Positions 43,383 through 52,612 of a stretch of 64,000 nt of DNA are shown here, piece by piece. The notes under the pieces were generated by a model. The model did not search any database. It saw nothing but the letters and a program-made list of their open reading frames with translations, and was not told where the DNA came from. Every line of letters begins with the position of its first letter. The first letter of the stretch is position 1. The DNA comes from CAYJFG01 sp964369405 (lineage in GTDB: Bacteria; Bacillota; Clostridia; Oscillospirales; Acutalibacteraceae). The stretch lies in the NCBI GenBank assembly GCA_964369405.1, contig CAYJGB010000001.1, forward strand, positions 1 through 64,000, read 5' to 3'. Position numbers and translations under genes: made by a program.

Positions 43383-44195
43383 ATGGCAGAAAAAAAGCGA
43401 CTAGACACGCTGATATATGAGTTAGGTTATACTCAAAGTAGAGAAAAAGCAAAAGCTGTAATTATGGCAGGGCTAGTGTATGTAGATAATCAAAAAGCAG
43501 ATAAACCTGGGACTTCATATAAAGATGATGTTAAAATAGAAGTTCGTGGAGGTGCTCCAAAGTATGTTAGTAGGGGTGGATTTAAGCTAGAAAAAGCGAT
43601 AATAAGTTTTAATATAGACCTTAACGACTGCGTTACTATGGATATAGGTGCATCAACAGGTGGCTTTACAGACTGTATGTTACAAAATGGTGCTAAAAAA
43701 GTTTATAGTATAGATGTAGGTTACGGTCAATTGGATTGGAAACTTAGAAACGATGAAAGAGTAATAAATCTTGAGAGAACAAATATAAGAAAAGTTACAA
43801 CACAGGAAATAAAAGATGAGATAGACTTTTTTAGTGTAGATGTTTCTTTTATATCATTAAAGTTAGTTTTGCCAATAGCTAGACAATTTATGAAAGAAAA
43901 TAGTATTGCAGTATGTCTTATAAAGCCTCAGTTTGAAGCTGGTAGGGAAAAAGTAGGCAAAAAAGGTGTAGTAAGAGATATAAAAGTACATAAAGAAGTT
44001 ATAGAAAATATAGTAACATTTTGCTTAGAAAATGGGTTTAATGTGTTAGGGCTTGATTATTCACCAATAAAAGGACCAGAGGGTAATATTGAGTATTTAA
44101 TTCAAATTCAAAAAAGTGACAATGCAGTAAACACATCAGTCCATACAGCAGATAGTATAACTTTAGACTCACATAATGATTTAGATAAAAAATAA
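43383..44195 (+). CDS. tlyA: TlyA-family rRNA 2'-O-methyltransferase (S4 plus FtsJ-like domain)
   Basis: The 270-residue protein has an N-terminal S4 RNA-binding domain (RLDTLIYELGYTQSREKAKA, about 5-24). The FtsJ-like methyltransferase core follows, with SRGGFKLEKAI, DIGASTGGFTDCMLQNGA as the SAM motif near 85-102, and KPQFEAGREKVGKKGVVRD. TlyA methylates 16S/23S rRNA riboses in mycobacteria and affects capreomycin sensitivity. Here activity is assumed by family. The C-terminal 20 residues are poorly conserved-looking. Often called a hemolysin in older annotations, which is misleading. Confidence 0.93.
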   Translation: MAEKKRLDTLIYELGYTQSREKAKAVIMAGLVYVDNQKADKPGTSYKDDVKIEVRGGAPKYVSRGGFKLEKAIISFNIDLNDCVTMDIGASTGGFTDCMLQNGAKKVYSIDVGYGQLDWKLRNDERVINLERTNIRKVTTQEIKDEIDFFSVDVSFISLKLVLPIARQFMKENSIAVCLIKPQFEAGREKVGKKGVVRDIKVHKEVIENIVTFCLENGFNVLGLDYSPIKGPEGNIEYLIQIQKSDNAVNTSVHTADSITLDSHNDLDKK

Positions 44196-44208
44196 GGTGG
44201 GGTGTATT

Positions 44209-45078
44209 ATGAAAGTTGCAATAATACCAAATTTAACAAAATCTAGTGCAGATAAATTTACAAAAAAATGTGTAAAAAGATTATTAGAATTAAACTTAAT
44301 ACCTATGCTTACAAAAGATAATTACATAGATGTTTATGGCAAAGAAATAAATAAAAATATTGATGTGCTTAGCACAATAGAACAATTAGTTAGATGTTGT
44401 GATGTTGTAATTACAATTGGTGGAGATGGAACAATAATTAACACAGCAAGCTATACATCAAAAGCAAACAAACCGCTTCTTGGTATTAACCTAGGAACAT
44501 TAGGCTTTGTAGCTGAACTTGAGTGCGACGAACTTGACAAATTAAAACATCTTGTAGACGGAGATTATAATATTGATAAAAGAATGATGATAAAAGCAAC
44601 TGTTAATCAAGGAGATGAACAGAAAGTATATCATGCTTTAAACGATATAAATATTTCAAGAGGTGCTTTATCAAGAATTATTGATTTATCAGTATCTTTA
44701 AACGATGAAGAAATTTCAAACTACAGAGCAGACGGGCTGATTTTTTCTACGCCAACAGGCTCAACAGCATATTCACTATCAGCAGGAGGCCCTGTTATTG
44801 AACCTAGAATGAAGTGTATTTTATTAACTCCAGTCTGTCCACATTCGCTTTTTGCACGCTCAGTACTATTTTCTAAAACTTCAGTTATAGAAGTTAGTGC
44901 TTGCAATAGCGATACTGACGAAATATATTTAACTATTGATGGGCAACACTCTATAAAACTTGACCATTGTGACACAATTACAATAGAAACATCTGAGTTA
45001 AGTACAAAACTTATTTCGATTAATAATAAGAATTTTTATAGAATTTTAGACGATAAATTACATCATAGAACTAATTGA
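44209..45078 (+). CDS. nadK: NAD kinase
   Basis: It phosphorylates NAD to NADP with ATP or polyphosphate. The 289 residues contain the GGDGT motif (ITIGGDGTIINTA), NLGTLGFVAEL and STPTGSTAYSLSAGGP, the diagnostic NAD kinase sequences. GTG at 44197 is in frame but lies within AAGGTGGGG, the RBS, so ATG 44209 is used. It follows tlyA directly and overlaps an alternative, longer reading of argR by four bases. Confidence 0.95.
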   Translation: MKVAIIPNLTKSSADKFTKKCVKRLLELNLIPMLTKDNYIDVYGKEINKNIDVLSTIEQLVRCCDVVITIGGDGTIINTASYTSKANKPLLGINLGTLGFVAELECDELDKLKHLVDGDYNIDKRMMIKATVNQGDEQKVYHALNDINISRGALSRIIDLSVSLNDEEISNYRADGLIFSTPTGSTAYSLSAGGPVIEPRMKCILLTPVCPHSLFARSVLFSKTSVIEVSACNSDTDEIYLTIDGQHSIKLDHCDTITIETSELSTKLISINNKNFYRILDDKLHHRTN

Positions 45079-45092
45079 AAGGTGCATTTCGT

Positions 45093-45539
45093 ATGAAAGC
45101 AAAAAGACACTCAAAAATATTGGAAATAATACAAGCTCATTATGTTGAAACACAAGAAGAATTACTAAAATTGTTAAAAAATGAGGGGTTTGAAGCTACA
45201 CAAGCAACGGTATCTCGTGATATAAAAGAGCTCAGATTACAAAAAACTCAAAGTAAAGACGGAAAATATTATTATGCAACTAAGCTAAATATTAAAAGCA
45301 ATGAAAAAACAAGTTTCAATTCATTATTTTCATCAACAGTACTTCATGTTGATTATGCTGGTAATATGATAATCCTCAAAACGACTAGTGGAATGGCTCA
45401 AGGCGTGTGCGTAACAATAGATAATTTAGAGTGGAGTGGAATAGTTGGCACAATTGCTGGCGATGACACTATTTTTATAGTTGCACGAAACTCAAGTGTT
45501 GCAATAACAATTGCAAACCAGTTTAAAAAGTATTTATGA
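45093..45539 (+). CDS. argR: arginine repressor ArgR/AhrC
   Basis: This hexameric repressor/activator of arginine metabolism genes has 148 residues. An N-terminal winged helix (RHSKILEIIQAHYVETQEEL, then GFEATQATVSRDIKELRL) is followed by a C-terminal arginine-binding domain with GTIAGDDTIFIVAR. A TTG at 45075 would extend it by six codons, but GAAAGGTG lies between and fits ATG 45093. The argR-recN neighbourhood is conserved in Firmicutes; arginine genes are not in the window. Confidence 0.95.
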   Translation: MKAKRHSKILEIIQAHYVETQEELLKLLKNEGFEATQATVSRDIKELRLQKTQSKDGKYYYATKLNIKSNEKTSFNSLFSSTVLHVDYAGNMIILKTTSGMAQGVCVTIDNLEWSGIVGTIAGDDTIFIVARNSSVAITIANQFKKYL

Positions 45540-45554
45540 TTGGAGTGAAAAAAG

Positions 45555-47228
45555 TTGATATCATCTTTATATATTGAAAATATAGCAGTTATAGAAAAAA
45601 CTAATATAGAGTTTAAAAATGGATTTAATGTGCTTACTGGTGAAACTGGAGCAGGTAAATCAATACTTATTAATGCGATAAACGCAGTTTTAGGACAAAG
45701 AACATCTAAAGATATTATTAGAACAGGTGCTAAAAGTGCTGTAGTTATTGCAACATTTGAAAATATAAAAGAAGATATTAAACAATTCTTAGAAGAAAAC
45801 GGATTTTCTATAGAAGATGATAGCATCATATTACAAAGAGAGATATTTTCAAACGGAAAAAACACTTGTAGAATTAACGGCAGACCAACAACACTTACAA
45901 TGCTTAAAGATATATCTACAAATCTAATAAGTGTGCATGGACAGCACGAAAGTTACAACTTAATGTCGCCAGAAAAACATTTAATGTATATAGATAGCTT
46001 TGGAGATACTTTTAATGATATTGAAGAATATAAAAAGCTATATGTAGAGCTTAGAAAAATAAAAAATAAACTAAACGAGTTAAAAATTGATGATGCTGTA
46101 CGTCAACAAAAAATAGACTTACTTAAGTATCAAACTAACGAAATCAGTACAGCAGATTTAAAAACAGATGAAGAAGAACAGCTAATTGAGCAAAAGACAA
46201 TAGCTACTAATAAAGAAAAAATAACTGACGGATTGAAAGAAACATATAACCTACTAGCACAATCAAGTCAAGCAAATGTAATATCGCTTACACAAGAAAG
46301 TATTTATAATTTAGAAAATATTGCTGACTGCTTACCAGAACTTAAAGAAATTAACGATAGACTTAATAATTGTTTTTATGAAATACAAGATTTAAGTTCA
46401 GAAATTTTAAATTTAATTAATAACTCAGAAGAAACAGAGTATGATTTAGAGTTTATAAACGAAAGACTTGATTTAATATATAAATTATATAGAAAATATG
46501 GTAGTTCAATAGAAGAGGTTCTAGAATTTTATAGTAAAGCAGATAAAGAACTTAAAATTTTAGAACAGTATGATATTAATATGGAAAGCTTAAAAAATGA
46601 CTACAACAGCTTACTTAAAAAAACATCTGTTCTTGCAAAAGCACTATCTGACAAAAGGCAAAAAACAGCGTTAATTTTTTCTGATAGAGTAAAAGCAGAG
46701 ATGACATATTTAAATATGCCAAATGTAACTTTAGCAGTAGATTTTCAAAGGACACCACTTACAAATACGGGTTGCGACAAAGCAGAGTTTTTAATTTCTG
46801 CTAATTTAGGAGAAACACCTAAACCAGTTTCGAAAATTGCATCTGGTGGAGAGCTTTCTCGTATGATGCTTGCAATTAAAGCAGTACTTTCAAATAACGA
46901 TGACACTGACACACTTATTTTTGATGAGATAGACACAGGTATAAGTGGTTCATCATCTCAAAAAGTAGGGCTTAAACTTAAAGAAGTTTCAAAAAATAAG
47001 CAAGTAATCTGCATAACACATCAAGCACAAATCGCAGCACTAGCAGATACTCATTATCTTATAGAAAAGAAATTTGAAAATAATAAAACATTTACTCAAA
47101 TTAACGAGCTAGAGTTTGAAAGCAGAACTCAAGAAATAGCACGTATTATTGGTGGGGTAGAGATTACTCAGCTTACACTAAAACACGCTGAAGAGATGCT
47201 TTTAGCAACTAATACTAAAAACGATTAG
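45555..47228 (+). CDS. recN: DNA repair protein RecN
   Basis: This SMC-like ATPase acts in recombination repair of double-strand breaks. The 557 residues have Walker A TGETGAGKSILINAINAVLG near 28-47, long coiled coils around 150-390, the signature KIASGGELSRMMLAIK and Walker B LIFDEIDTGISG. Length is right for RecN. The start is TTG after GGAGTGA. It is followed closely by recJ, so DNA repair functions are grouped at the end of the nusB-to-argR run. Confidence 0.95.
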   Translation: MISSLYIENIAVIEKTNIEFKNGFNVLTGETGAGKSILINAINAVLGQRTSKDIIRTGAKSAVVIATFENIKEDIKQFLEENGFSIEDDSIILQREIFSNGKNTCRINGRPTTLTMLKDISTNLISVHGQHESYNLMSPEKHLMYIDSFGDTFNDIEEYKKLYVELRKIKNKLNELKIDDAVRQQKIDLLKYQTNEISTADLKTDEEEQLIEQKTIATNKEKITDGLKETYNLLAQSSQANVISLTQESIYNLENIADCLPELKEINDRLNNCFYEIQDLSSEILNLINNSEETEYDLEFINERLDLIYKLYRKYGSSIEEVLEFYSKADKELKILEQYDINMESLKNDYNSLLKKTSVLAKALSDKRQKTALIFSDRVKAEMTYLNMPNVTLAVDFQRTPLTNTGCDKAEFLISANLGETPKPVSKIASGGELSRMMLAIKAVLSNNDDTDTLIFDEIDTGISGSSSQKVGLKLKEVSKNKQVICITHQAQIAALADTHYLIEKKFENNKTFTQINELEFESRTQEIARIIGGVEITQLTLKHAEEMLLATNTKND

Positions 47229-47245
47229 AATAGGATATAACTTAA

Positions 47246-49297
47246 ATGAAAATATGGGAAGTTTTAGAACTTAACAAAGAAGAAGCAACAAATATTGCAA
47301 AACAATTAAATATACCTTTAATAGTTGCTATTATGCTACAAGTTAGAGGCTTTTCTGACTATGACGAAATTATGGAGTTTTTATCTGATGATATGGAACT
47401 GTCTGACCCATATTTAATGATTGATATGGATAAAGCAGTAAATAGAATTAATGATGCGATAAATAATTTTGAGAAAATTTGTATATTTGGCGATTATGAT
47501 GCAGATGGAGTAACATCTACATCATTGTTGTATCTGTATCTAAATGAATGTAGTGCAAATGTTATGTACTATATACCAGATAGAGAGCATGAGGGTTATG
47601 GTATGAATATATCGGCTGTCGATAAGCTCAATGAGCTAGGTGTGAAATTAATAATCACTGTTGATAACGGTATATCGGCTTATAGTCACATTGAATATGC
47701 AAACAGTTTAGGTATAGATACAGTAGTTACCGACCACCATACAGTGCCAGAAGTTTTACCAAAAGCTATTGCAGTTGTAAATCCTCACAGAGAGGACTGC
47801 GATAGCCCATACAAAGATTTTGCAGGGGTAGGGGTAGTGTTTAAACTTATAATGGCACTCGAAGATGAATTTCTAGATATAGAACAACTGCTTGAGAAAT
47901 ATGCTGATATATGTACTATTGGCACAATTGGAGATATTGTACCATTAACAGGTGAAAATAGAGTTATAGTGAAATATGGCATAAAAGCACTTCAATACAG
48001 TCAAAGAGTTGGAATTAAAGAACTTATGGAAGAGGCAGCAATTTATGGTCAACCTTTGACTGCTGGCAAAATCTCATTTACTTTAGTTCCTAGAATAAAT
48101 GCTTGTGGTAGACTTTCCCTTTCTGAAAAGTCTGTACAGCTTTTAACAACGCAAGAGAAAGAAAACGCAAAAGAAATAGCAACAGAACTTGGAGAAAATA
48201 ATTTAGAGAGAAAAAACATTGAAAAAGAGATTACACTTAATATAATTAATAAAATAGATGAAAACCCTTGCATAAAATATGATAGAGTTATTGTAGTAGA
48301 TGGAGAGAATTATCATGCTGGTGTTATTGGTATAGTTGCATCTAGGTTAAAAGATATATATGGAAAACCAGTTATAGTGATTAGTAAAAGTGGAGATATT
48401 GGTAAGGCGTCTGGAAGAAGTGTAAGTGGTTTTTCACTAATAGATGCAATTACGCAGTGTTCACATTTACTTACAAAATTTGGTGGACACCCTATGGCTG
48501 CTGGTTTTTCGCTAAAAATTGAAAATATAGACACTTTCAGAAAAGTTATAAACGAATATGCAAATACATTTCCACCAAATTATGATAAAGTAACTATTGA
48601 TACAAAACTTAATCCCAAAACATTAAACCCACAAATGGTAGGTAACTTGTCTATGTTACAACCATATGGAGCATATAACCCTACACCTGTTATTGGTTTA
48701 TTTAATATGAAGATAGCTAACATGACTGCTGTAGGTGGTGGAAATCATATAAAACTTACATTAAAGCGTGATATGACAGTAGTAACTGCTATGAAATTTG
48801 GAAGCAAGTTAGAAGACTTCCCGTATAAAATAAATGATGAAGTTGATTTAGCAGTTAATTTGGATACTAACAATTACAACGAAAATATATATTTGAGCAT
48901 TGTTATAAAGGAAATAAAATATAGTAGTGTAGACAATGAAAAACTACTATATGATAAACATTTGTTTGAAAAATTTAAAACTTCTCAAGATTTATCAAAA
49001 GATGAAATCAATAGACTATTGCCGATAAGAGAAGATTTTGCAAAAGTTTATAGATATTTAAACTCAGTCAAAAAGTTTACATATCCTTTAGAATTTTTGT
49101 TATATAGGGTAGATGATACATCGATAAATTACGGTAAGTTATTAGTAATATTAGAAGCCATGAAAGAACTTAATTTGATTGAATATCAAAACAAGTCAGT
49201 AAGTGTTAATATAAATATGTTAAAACCTACTGGTAAAACTGATTTAGAAACAGCTAAAACTATAATAGAGCTTAATAAAAAAATAAAAGCAATTTAA
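47246..49297 (+). CDS. recJ: single-stranded-DNA-specific exonuclease RecJ
   Basis: A 5'-3' single-strand exonuclease of the DHH superfamily used in RecF-type recombination and mismatch repair. The 683 residues include DYDADGVTSTSLL, VTDHHTVPEVLP and, in DHHA1, KASGRSVSGFSLIDAI with FGGHPMAAGFSL. The OB-fold and a C-terminal extension of about 130 residues complete it, and the length is common in Firmicutes. It starts 17 bases after recN and precedes rel by 19 bases. Confidence 0.95.
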   Translation: MKIWEVLELNKEEATNIAKQLNIPLIVAIMLQVRGFSDYDEIMEFLSDDMELSDPYLMIDMDKAVNRINDAINNFEKICIFGDYDADGVTSTSLLYLYLNECSANVMYYIPDREHEGYGMNISAVDKLNELGVKLIITVDNGISAYSHIEYANSLGIDTVVTDHHTVPEVLPKAIAVVNPHREDCDSPYKDFAGVGVVFKLIMALEDEFLDIEQLLEKYADICTIGTIGDIVPLTGENRVIVKYGIKALQYSQRVGIKELMEEAAIYGQPLTAGKISFTLVPRINACGRLSLSEKSVQLLTTQEKENAKEIATELGENNLERKNIEKEITLNIINKIDENPCIKYDRVIVVDGENYHAGVIGIVASRLKDIYGKPVIVISKSGDIGKASGRSVSGFSLIDAITQCSHLLTKFGGHPMAAGFSLKIENIDTFRKVINEYANTFPPNYDKVTIDTKLNPKTLNPQMVGNLSMLQPYGAYNPTPVIGLFNMKIANMTAVGGGNHIKLTLKRDMTVVTAMKFGSKLEDFPYKINDEVDLAVNLDTNNYNENIYLSIVIKEIKYSSVDNEKLLYDKHLFEKFKTSQDLSKDEINRLLPIREDFAKVYRYLNSVKKFTYPLEFLLYRVDDTSINYGKLLVILEAMKELNLIEYQNKSVSVNINMLKPTGKTDLETAKTIIELNKKIKAI

Positions 49298-49316
49298 AAT
49301 AGGAGAGATAAATTAT

Positions 49317-51503
49317 ATGCCTGATAACATTGTACATTATCAAGATTATGACGAACTAATAATTATACTTAAAAAAAGTGACCAAACTTATAATATGCCA
49401 CTAATCAAAAAAGCATATGAACTAGCGTTGTCAGCTCATGGTGACCAACGCAGAGTATCAGGTGTACCATATATTCTACATCCTACATCAGTAGCTTGCA
49501 TACTAGCTGAATTAGGTATGGATTCTGACTCTATAATTGCAGCACTGCTTCATGATGTTGTAGAGGATACTGAAATCCCGATAGAATTAATAGAAAAAGA
49601 ATTCGGAAAAGAAATATCACATCTAATTGATGGAGTTACTAAACTTAAGAAAATTCCTTTTTCTACAAGAGAAACTCAACAAGCTGAAAATATCAGAAAA
49701 ATGCTTATTGCAATGGCAGCTGATGTGCGAGTAATTATTATAAAACTTGCAGATAGACTACATAATATGCGTACAATAAGTTGTATGCCAGAGCAAAAAA
49801 GACGTGACAAAGCACTAGAGAATATGGAAGTTTTTGCTCCAATAGCACATAGATTAGGTATTAAAGCACTAAAAGAAGAGATGGAAGACTTATCTATTAG
49901 ATACCTAGACCCTGTAGGATACTGCGAAATTGAACACGCTTTAGCACTATCTGATGCTGGACGTAAAAAATTTATTTCGAAGATAAAAGAAGAAATTGTA
50001 AAAAGAACTCAAGGAACAATACCTAATGTTTATGTTGAGGGTAGAGTTAAAAGTATAAACTCCATATATAGAAAAACGTATATGAAAGGTAAAACTATTG
50101 ACCAGATTTTTGATGTATTTGCTGTTAGAGTAATTGTTTCTACTGATATAGATTGTTATAACGTGTTAGGTGTAATTCACGATATTTATCAGCCTTTACC
50201 TAATAGATTTAAAGATTACATTTCTACTCCAAAACTTAATAATTATCAATCGCTTCATACAACAGTAATCGGAAAAGAAGGATTGCCTTTTGAAGTTCAA
50301 ATTAGAACGTGGCAAATGCATCATACATCAGAATATGGCATTGCTGCTCACTGGAAATATAAAAGCGGTGGAGCGTCTAAAAAGGATATTTTAGAAGATA
50401 AAATTATGTGGGTAAGAAGAATGCTTGAAAACCAGACTGAAGATGATATTACAGATTTAATAGTTGATATCAAAACAGATTTGGCGATTGAAGATGTATT
50501 TGTATTTACTCCAAAAGGAGATGTAATAGACTTACCTCTTGGTTCAACTGTAATTGATGTTGCGTATGCTATTCATACAGCTGTAGGTAATAGAATGACC
50601 GGAGCTAAAGTTAACGGTAGAATTGTACCAATAGATTACAAAGTTAAAACAGGCGAGATAGTAGAGATTATAACAAGAAAAGAAGGTGGCTCACCAAATA
50701 GAGCATGGCTTAAAATTGTAAAGACTAGTGAAGCTAGAAATAAAATAAGACAATGGTTTAAAAAAGAAAAAAGAGAAGAAAATATTATAGAGGGTAAAGC
50801 AGAACTTGATAAAGAATTTAAAACAGCAGGTATAATAATACGTGATGAAGATATGGCAGACTTCTTATCAAAAGCAATAAGAAAGAAAACATATAACTCA
50901 CCTGAAGAGTTTTATGAAGCAATAGGTTATGGTGGAGTTCAGTTATGGAAAATTATTCCTAGAATTAAAGAGGAATATAATAAGATGACCACTAGGGTTG
51001 AAGACATAAAACCTGTAATTACAAAAGAACTACCTAGAAAGCGTAGAGCAAGTAGTGGTGTAATAGTTGATGGTATGGACGATATGTTAATTAAGTTTTC
51101 TAAATGTTGTAATCCACTACCAGGAGATGATATTATTGGGTTTATAACACGTGGTTTTGGAGTATCTATACATAAAGATAGTTGTGTAAATGTCCCTAAA
51201 AATATTGATGAATGTACAGACCCACAAAGATGGGTTAATGCACAGTGGGCAAATGAAGTGCCTAGTGAAACATTCCAAACAAAGCTTATAATAAATGCAG
51301 TAGATAGAACAGGGTTACTTGCAGATATTACAATACAATTATCAGCAATGCACATATTTATAAATAATATGGAATCAAGAGAAAGTAATAATAATCAAGC
51401 AGTAATGAAGTTGTCTATAACAGTAAATGGTAAAGACCATTTACAGTTTGTAATAGATAAACTTAAATCTATAAAAGGTGTAAGCAGTGTTACAAGGTCA
51501 TAA
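49317..51503 (+). CDS. rel: bifunctional (p)ppGpp synthetase/hydrolase, Rel
   Basis: It makes and breaks the stringent-response alarmone (p)ppGpp. The 728 residues have an intact HD hydrolase domain (His55, His79-Asp80 in LLHDVVEDTE) and a synthetase domain (about 240-350; YQSLHTTVIGKEGLPFEVQI). A TGS domain (about 395-455), a CC/zinc-finger region with CCNPLPGDDIIGF and a C-terminal ACT domain (about 655-728) follow. Both activities are therefore predicted. The rel-dtd-MBL-hemZ order is a known clostridial arrangement, though hisS and aspS, which often follow, are not here. Confidence 0.97.
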   Translation: MPDNIVHYQDYDELIIILKKSDQTYNMPLIKKAYELALSAHGDQRRVSGVPYILHPTSVACILAELGMDSDSIIAALLHDVVEDTEIPIELIEKEFGKEISHLIDGVTKLKKIPFSTRETQQAENIRKMLIAMAADVRVIIIKLADRLHNMRTISCMPEQKRRDKALENMEVFAPIAHRLGIKALKEEMEDLSIRYLDPVGYCEIEHALALSDAGRKKFISKIKEEIVKRTQGTIPNVYVEGRVKSINSIYRKTYMKGKTIDQIFDVFAVRVIVSTDIDCYNVLGVIHDIYQPLPNRFKDYISTPKLNNYQSLHTTVIGKEGLPFEVQIRTWQMHHTSEYGIAAHWKYKSGGASKKDILEDKIMWVRRMLENQTEDDITDLIVDIKTDLAIEDVFVFTPKGDVIDLPLGSTVIDVAYAIHTAVGNRMTGAKVNGRIVPIDYKVKTGEIVEIITRKEGGSPNRAWLKIVKTSEARNKIRQWFKKEKREENIIEGKAELDKEFKTAGIIIRDEDMADFLSKAIRKKTYNSPEEFYEAIGYGGVQLWKIIPRIKEEYNKMTTRVEDIKPVITKELPRKRRASSGVIVDGMDDMLIKFSKCCNPLPGDDIIGFITRGFGVSIHKDSCVNVPKNIDECTDPQRWVNAQWANEVPSETFQTKLIINAVDRTGLLADITIQLSAMHIFINNMESRESNNNQAVMKLSITVNGKDHLQFVIDKLKSIKGVSSVTRS

Positions 51504-51528
51504 TTATTTTATATAGGAGTTGTAAAAG

Positions 51529-51984
51529 TTGAAAGCAGTTATACAGCGTGTAAGTGATGCACAAGTTTTAGTTGATAATGATATTAAAGGAAAAATTGGT
51601 AATGGATTTTTAATATTATTAGGTGTTAAAATTGGAGATACTAAAAAAGATGCAGAAGTATTAGCGAAAAAAATCTACGGGCTTAGAATTTTCAGTGATG
51701 AAAACGATAAAATGAACTTATCTCTAGCAGATATTAACGGAGAAGTATTAGTAATATCTCAGTTTACGTTATTTGCAGATTGTGCAAAAGGTAGACGTCC
51801 ATATTTTAAAGATGCTGAAAAACCAGATGTAGCAAACGAGCTATATGAATACTTTTGCAAATGTATGGAAGAAAACGGAATAAATAGTGTACAAAAGGGA
51901 GTCTTTGGTGCTGATATGAAAGTATCGCTTACAAATGACGGTCCAGTTACAATAATTATTAATTCGGAGGAACTTAGTAAATGA
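51529..51984 (+). CDS. dtd: D-aminoacyl-tRNA deacylase
   Basis: It removes D-amino acids and glycine mischarged on tRNA. The 151 residues carry SQFTLFADCAKGRRP near 79-93 and the cross-subunit GPVTIIIN motif (Gly-cisPro) near 138-145, both catalytic signatures. Start is TTG at 51529 with AGGAG upstream. The next gene overlaps by four bases. Confidence 0.96.
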   Translation: MKAVIQRVSDAQVLVDNDIKGKIGNGFLILLGVKIGDTKKDAEVLAKKIYGLRIFSDENDKMNLSLADINGEVLVISQFTLFADCAKGRRPYFKDAEKPDVANELYEYFCKCMEENGINSVQKGVFGADMKVSLTNDGPVTIIINSEELSK

Positions 51985-52610
51985 TAGAAGTTAAAAAATA
52001 TATAGTATCTATGATGCAAACAAACTGTTTTATTATTAAAGATACCAAAAGTAATGAAAGTGCCATAGTAGACCCAGGAGCAGTTACAAAAGAATTACTA
52101 AAAGAGATACAAAAATCAGAATATAAATTTAAATATATACTACTTACACACGGACACTTTGACCATATAGCAGGAGCTAATGAAGTAAAGAATATTACTG
52201 GAGCAAAAATAGTTATATGCCAAAAAGAAAAAGAATTTATAGAAAATAAAGATTTAAATTTATCAGATTTATTTTATAAAGGTGGACTACCAAAAACTAA
52301 TGTAGATATTTTTGTTGATGAAAATCAAGATGTACTAAGTTTAGGAGAGTACAATATAAAAGTAATAGAAACCCCAGGTCATACAATAGGTGGTTGCTGT
52401 TACTTAATAGGAGAAAATTTGTTTACAGGAGATACTGTAATGCAAGGAACAATTGGTAGAACAGATTTTCCAACTGGCTCTTATAAACAAATTATAAAAT
52501 CTGTAAAAAAACTTATAAGTTTATCTAAAAACTACAATTTGTATTGTGGACATGGTGATGATACAACACTAGAAAGAGAAATTTCAAGCAACGAATATTT
52601 TGGTATGTGA
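51981..52610 (+). CDS. metallo-beta-lactamase-fold hydrolase, glyoxalase II-like
   Basis: This 209-residue protein has the metal-binding motif THGHFDHIAG near 53-62, GHTIGGCCYLIGENLFTGDTV and CGHGDDTT near the C-terminus, as in hydroxyacylglutathione hydrolases and YcbL-like proteins. The substrate in this genomic position is unknown. It is coupled by four-base overlaps to dtd upstream and nearly to hemZ downstream. Thiol-ester hydrolysis is a family-level inference. Confidence 0.9.
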   Translation: MIEVKKYIVSMMQTNCFIIKDTKSNESAIVDPGAVTKELLKEIQKSEYKFKYILLTHGHFDHIAGANEVKNITGAKIVICQKEKEFIENKDLNLSDLFYKGGLPKTNVDIFVDENQDVLSLGEYNIKVIETPGHTIGGCCYLIGENLFTGDTVMQGTIGRTDFPTGSYKQIIKSVKKLISLSKNYNLYCGHGDDTTLEREISSNEYFGM

Positions 52611-52612
52611 TT

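Noticed and set aside
45398..45865. 155-codon frame antisense to argR and recN
   Set aside because: Complement of two well-supported genes, hydrophobic shadow composition, no RBS.
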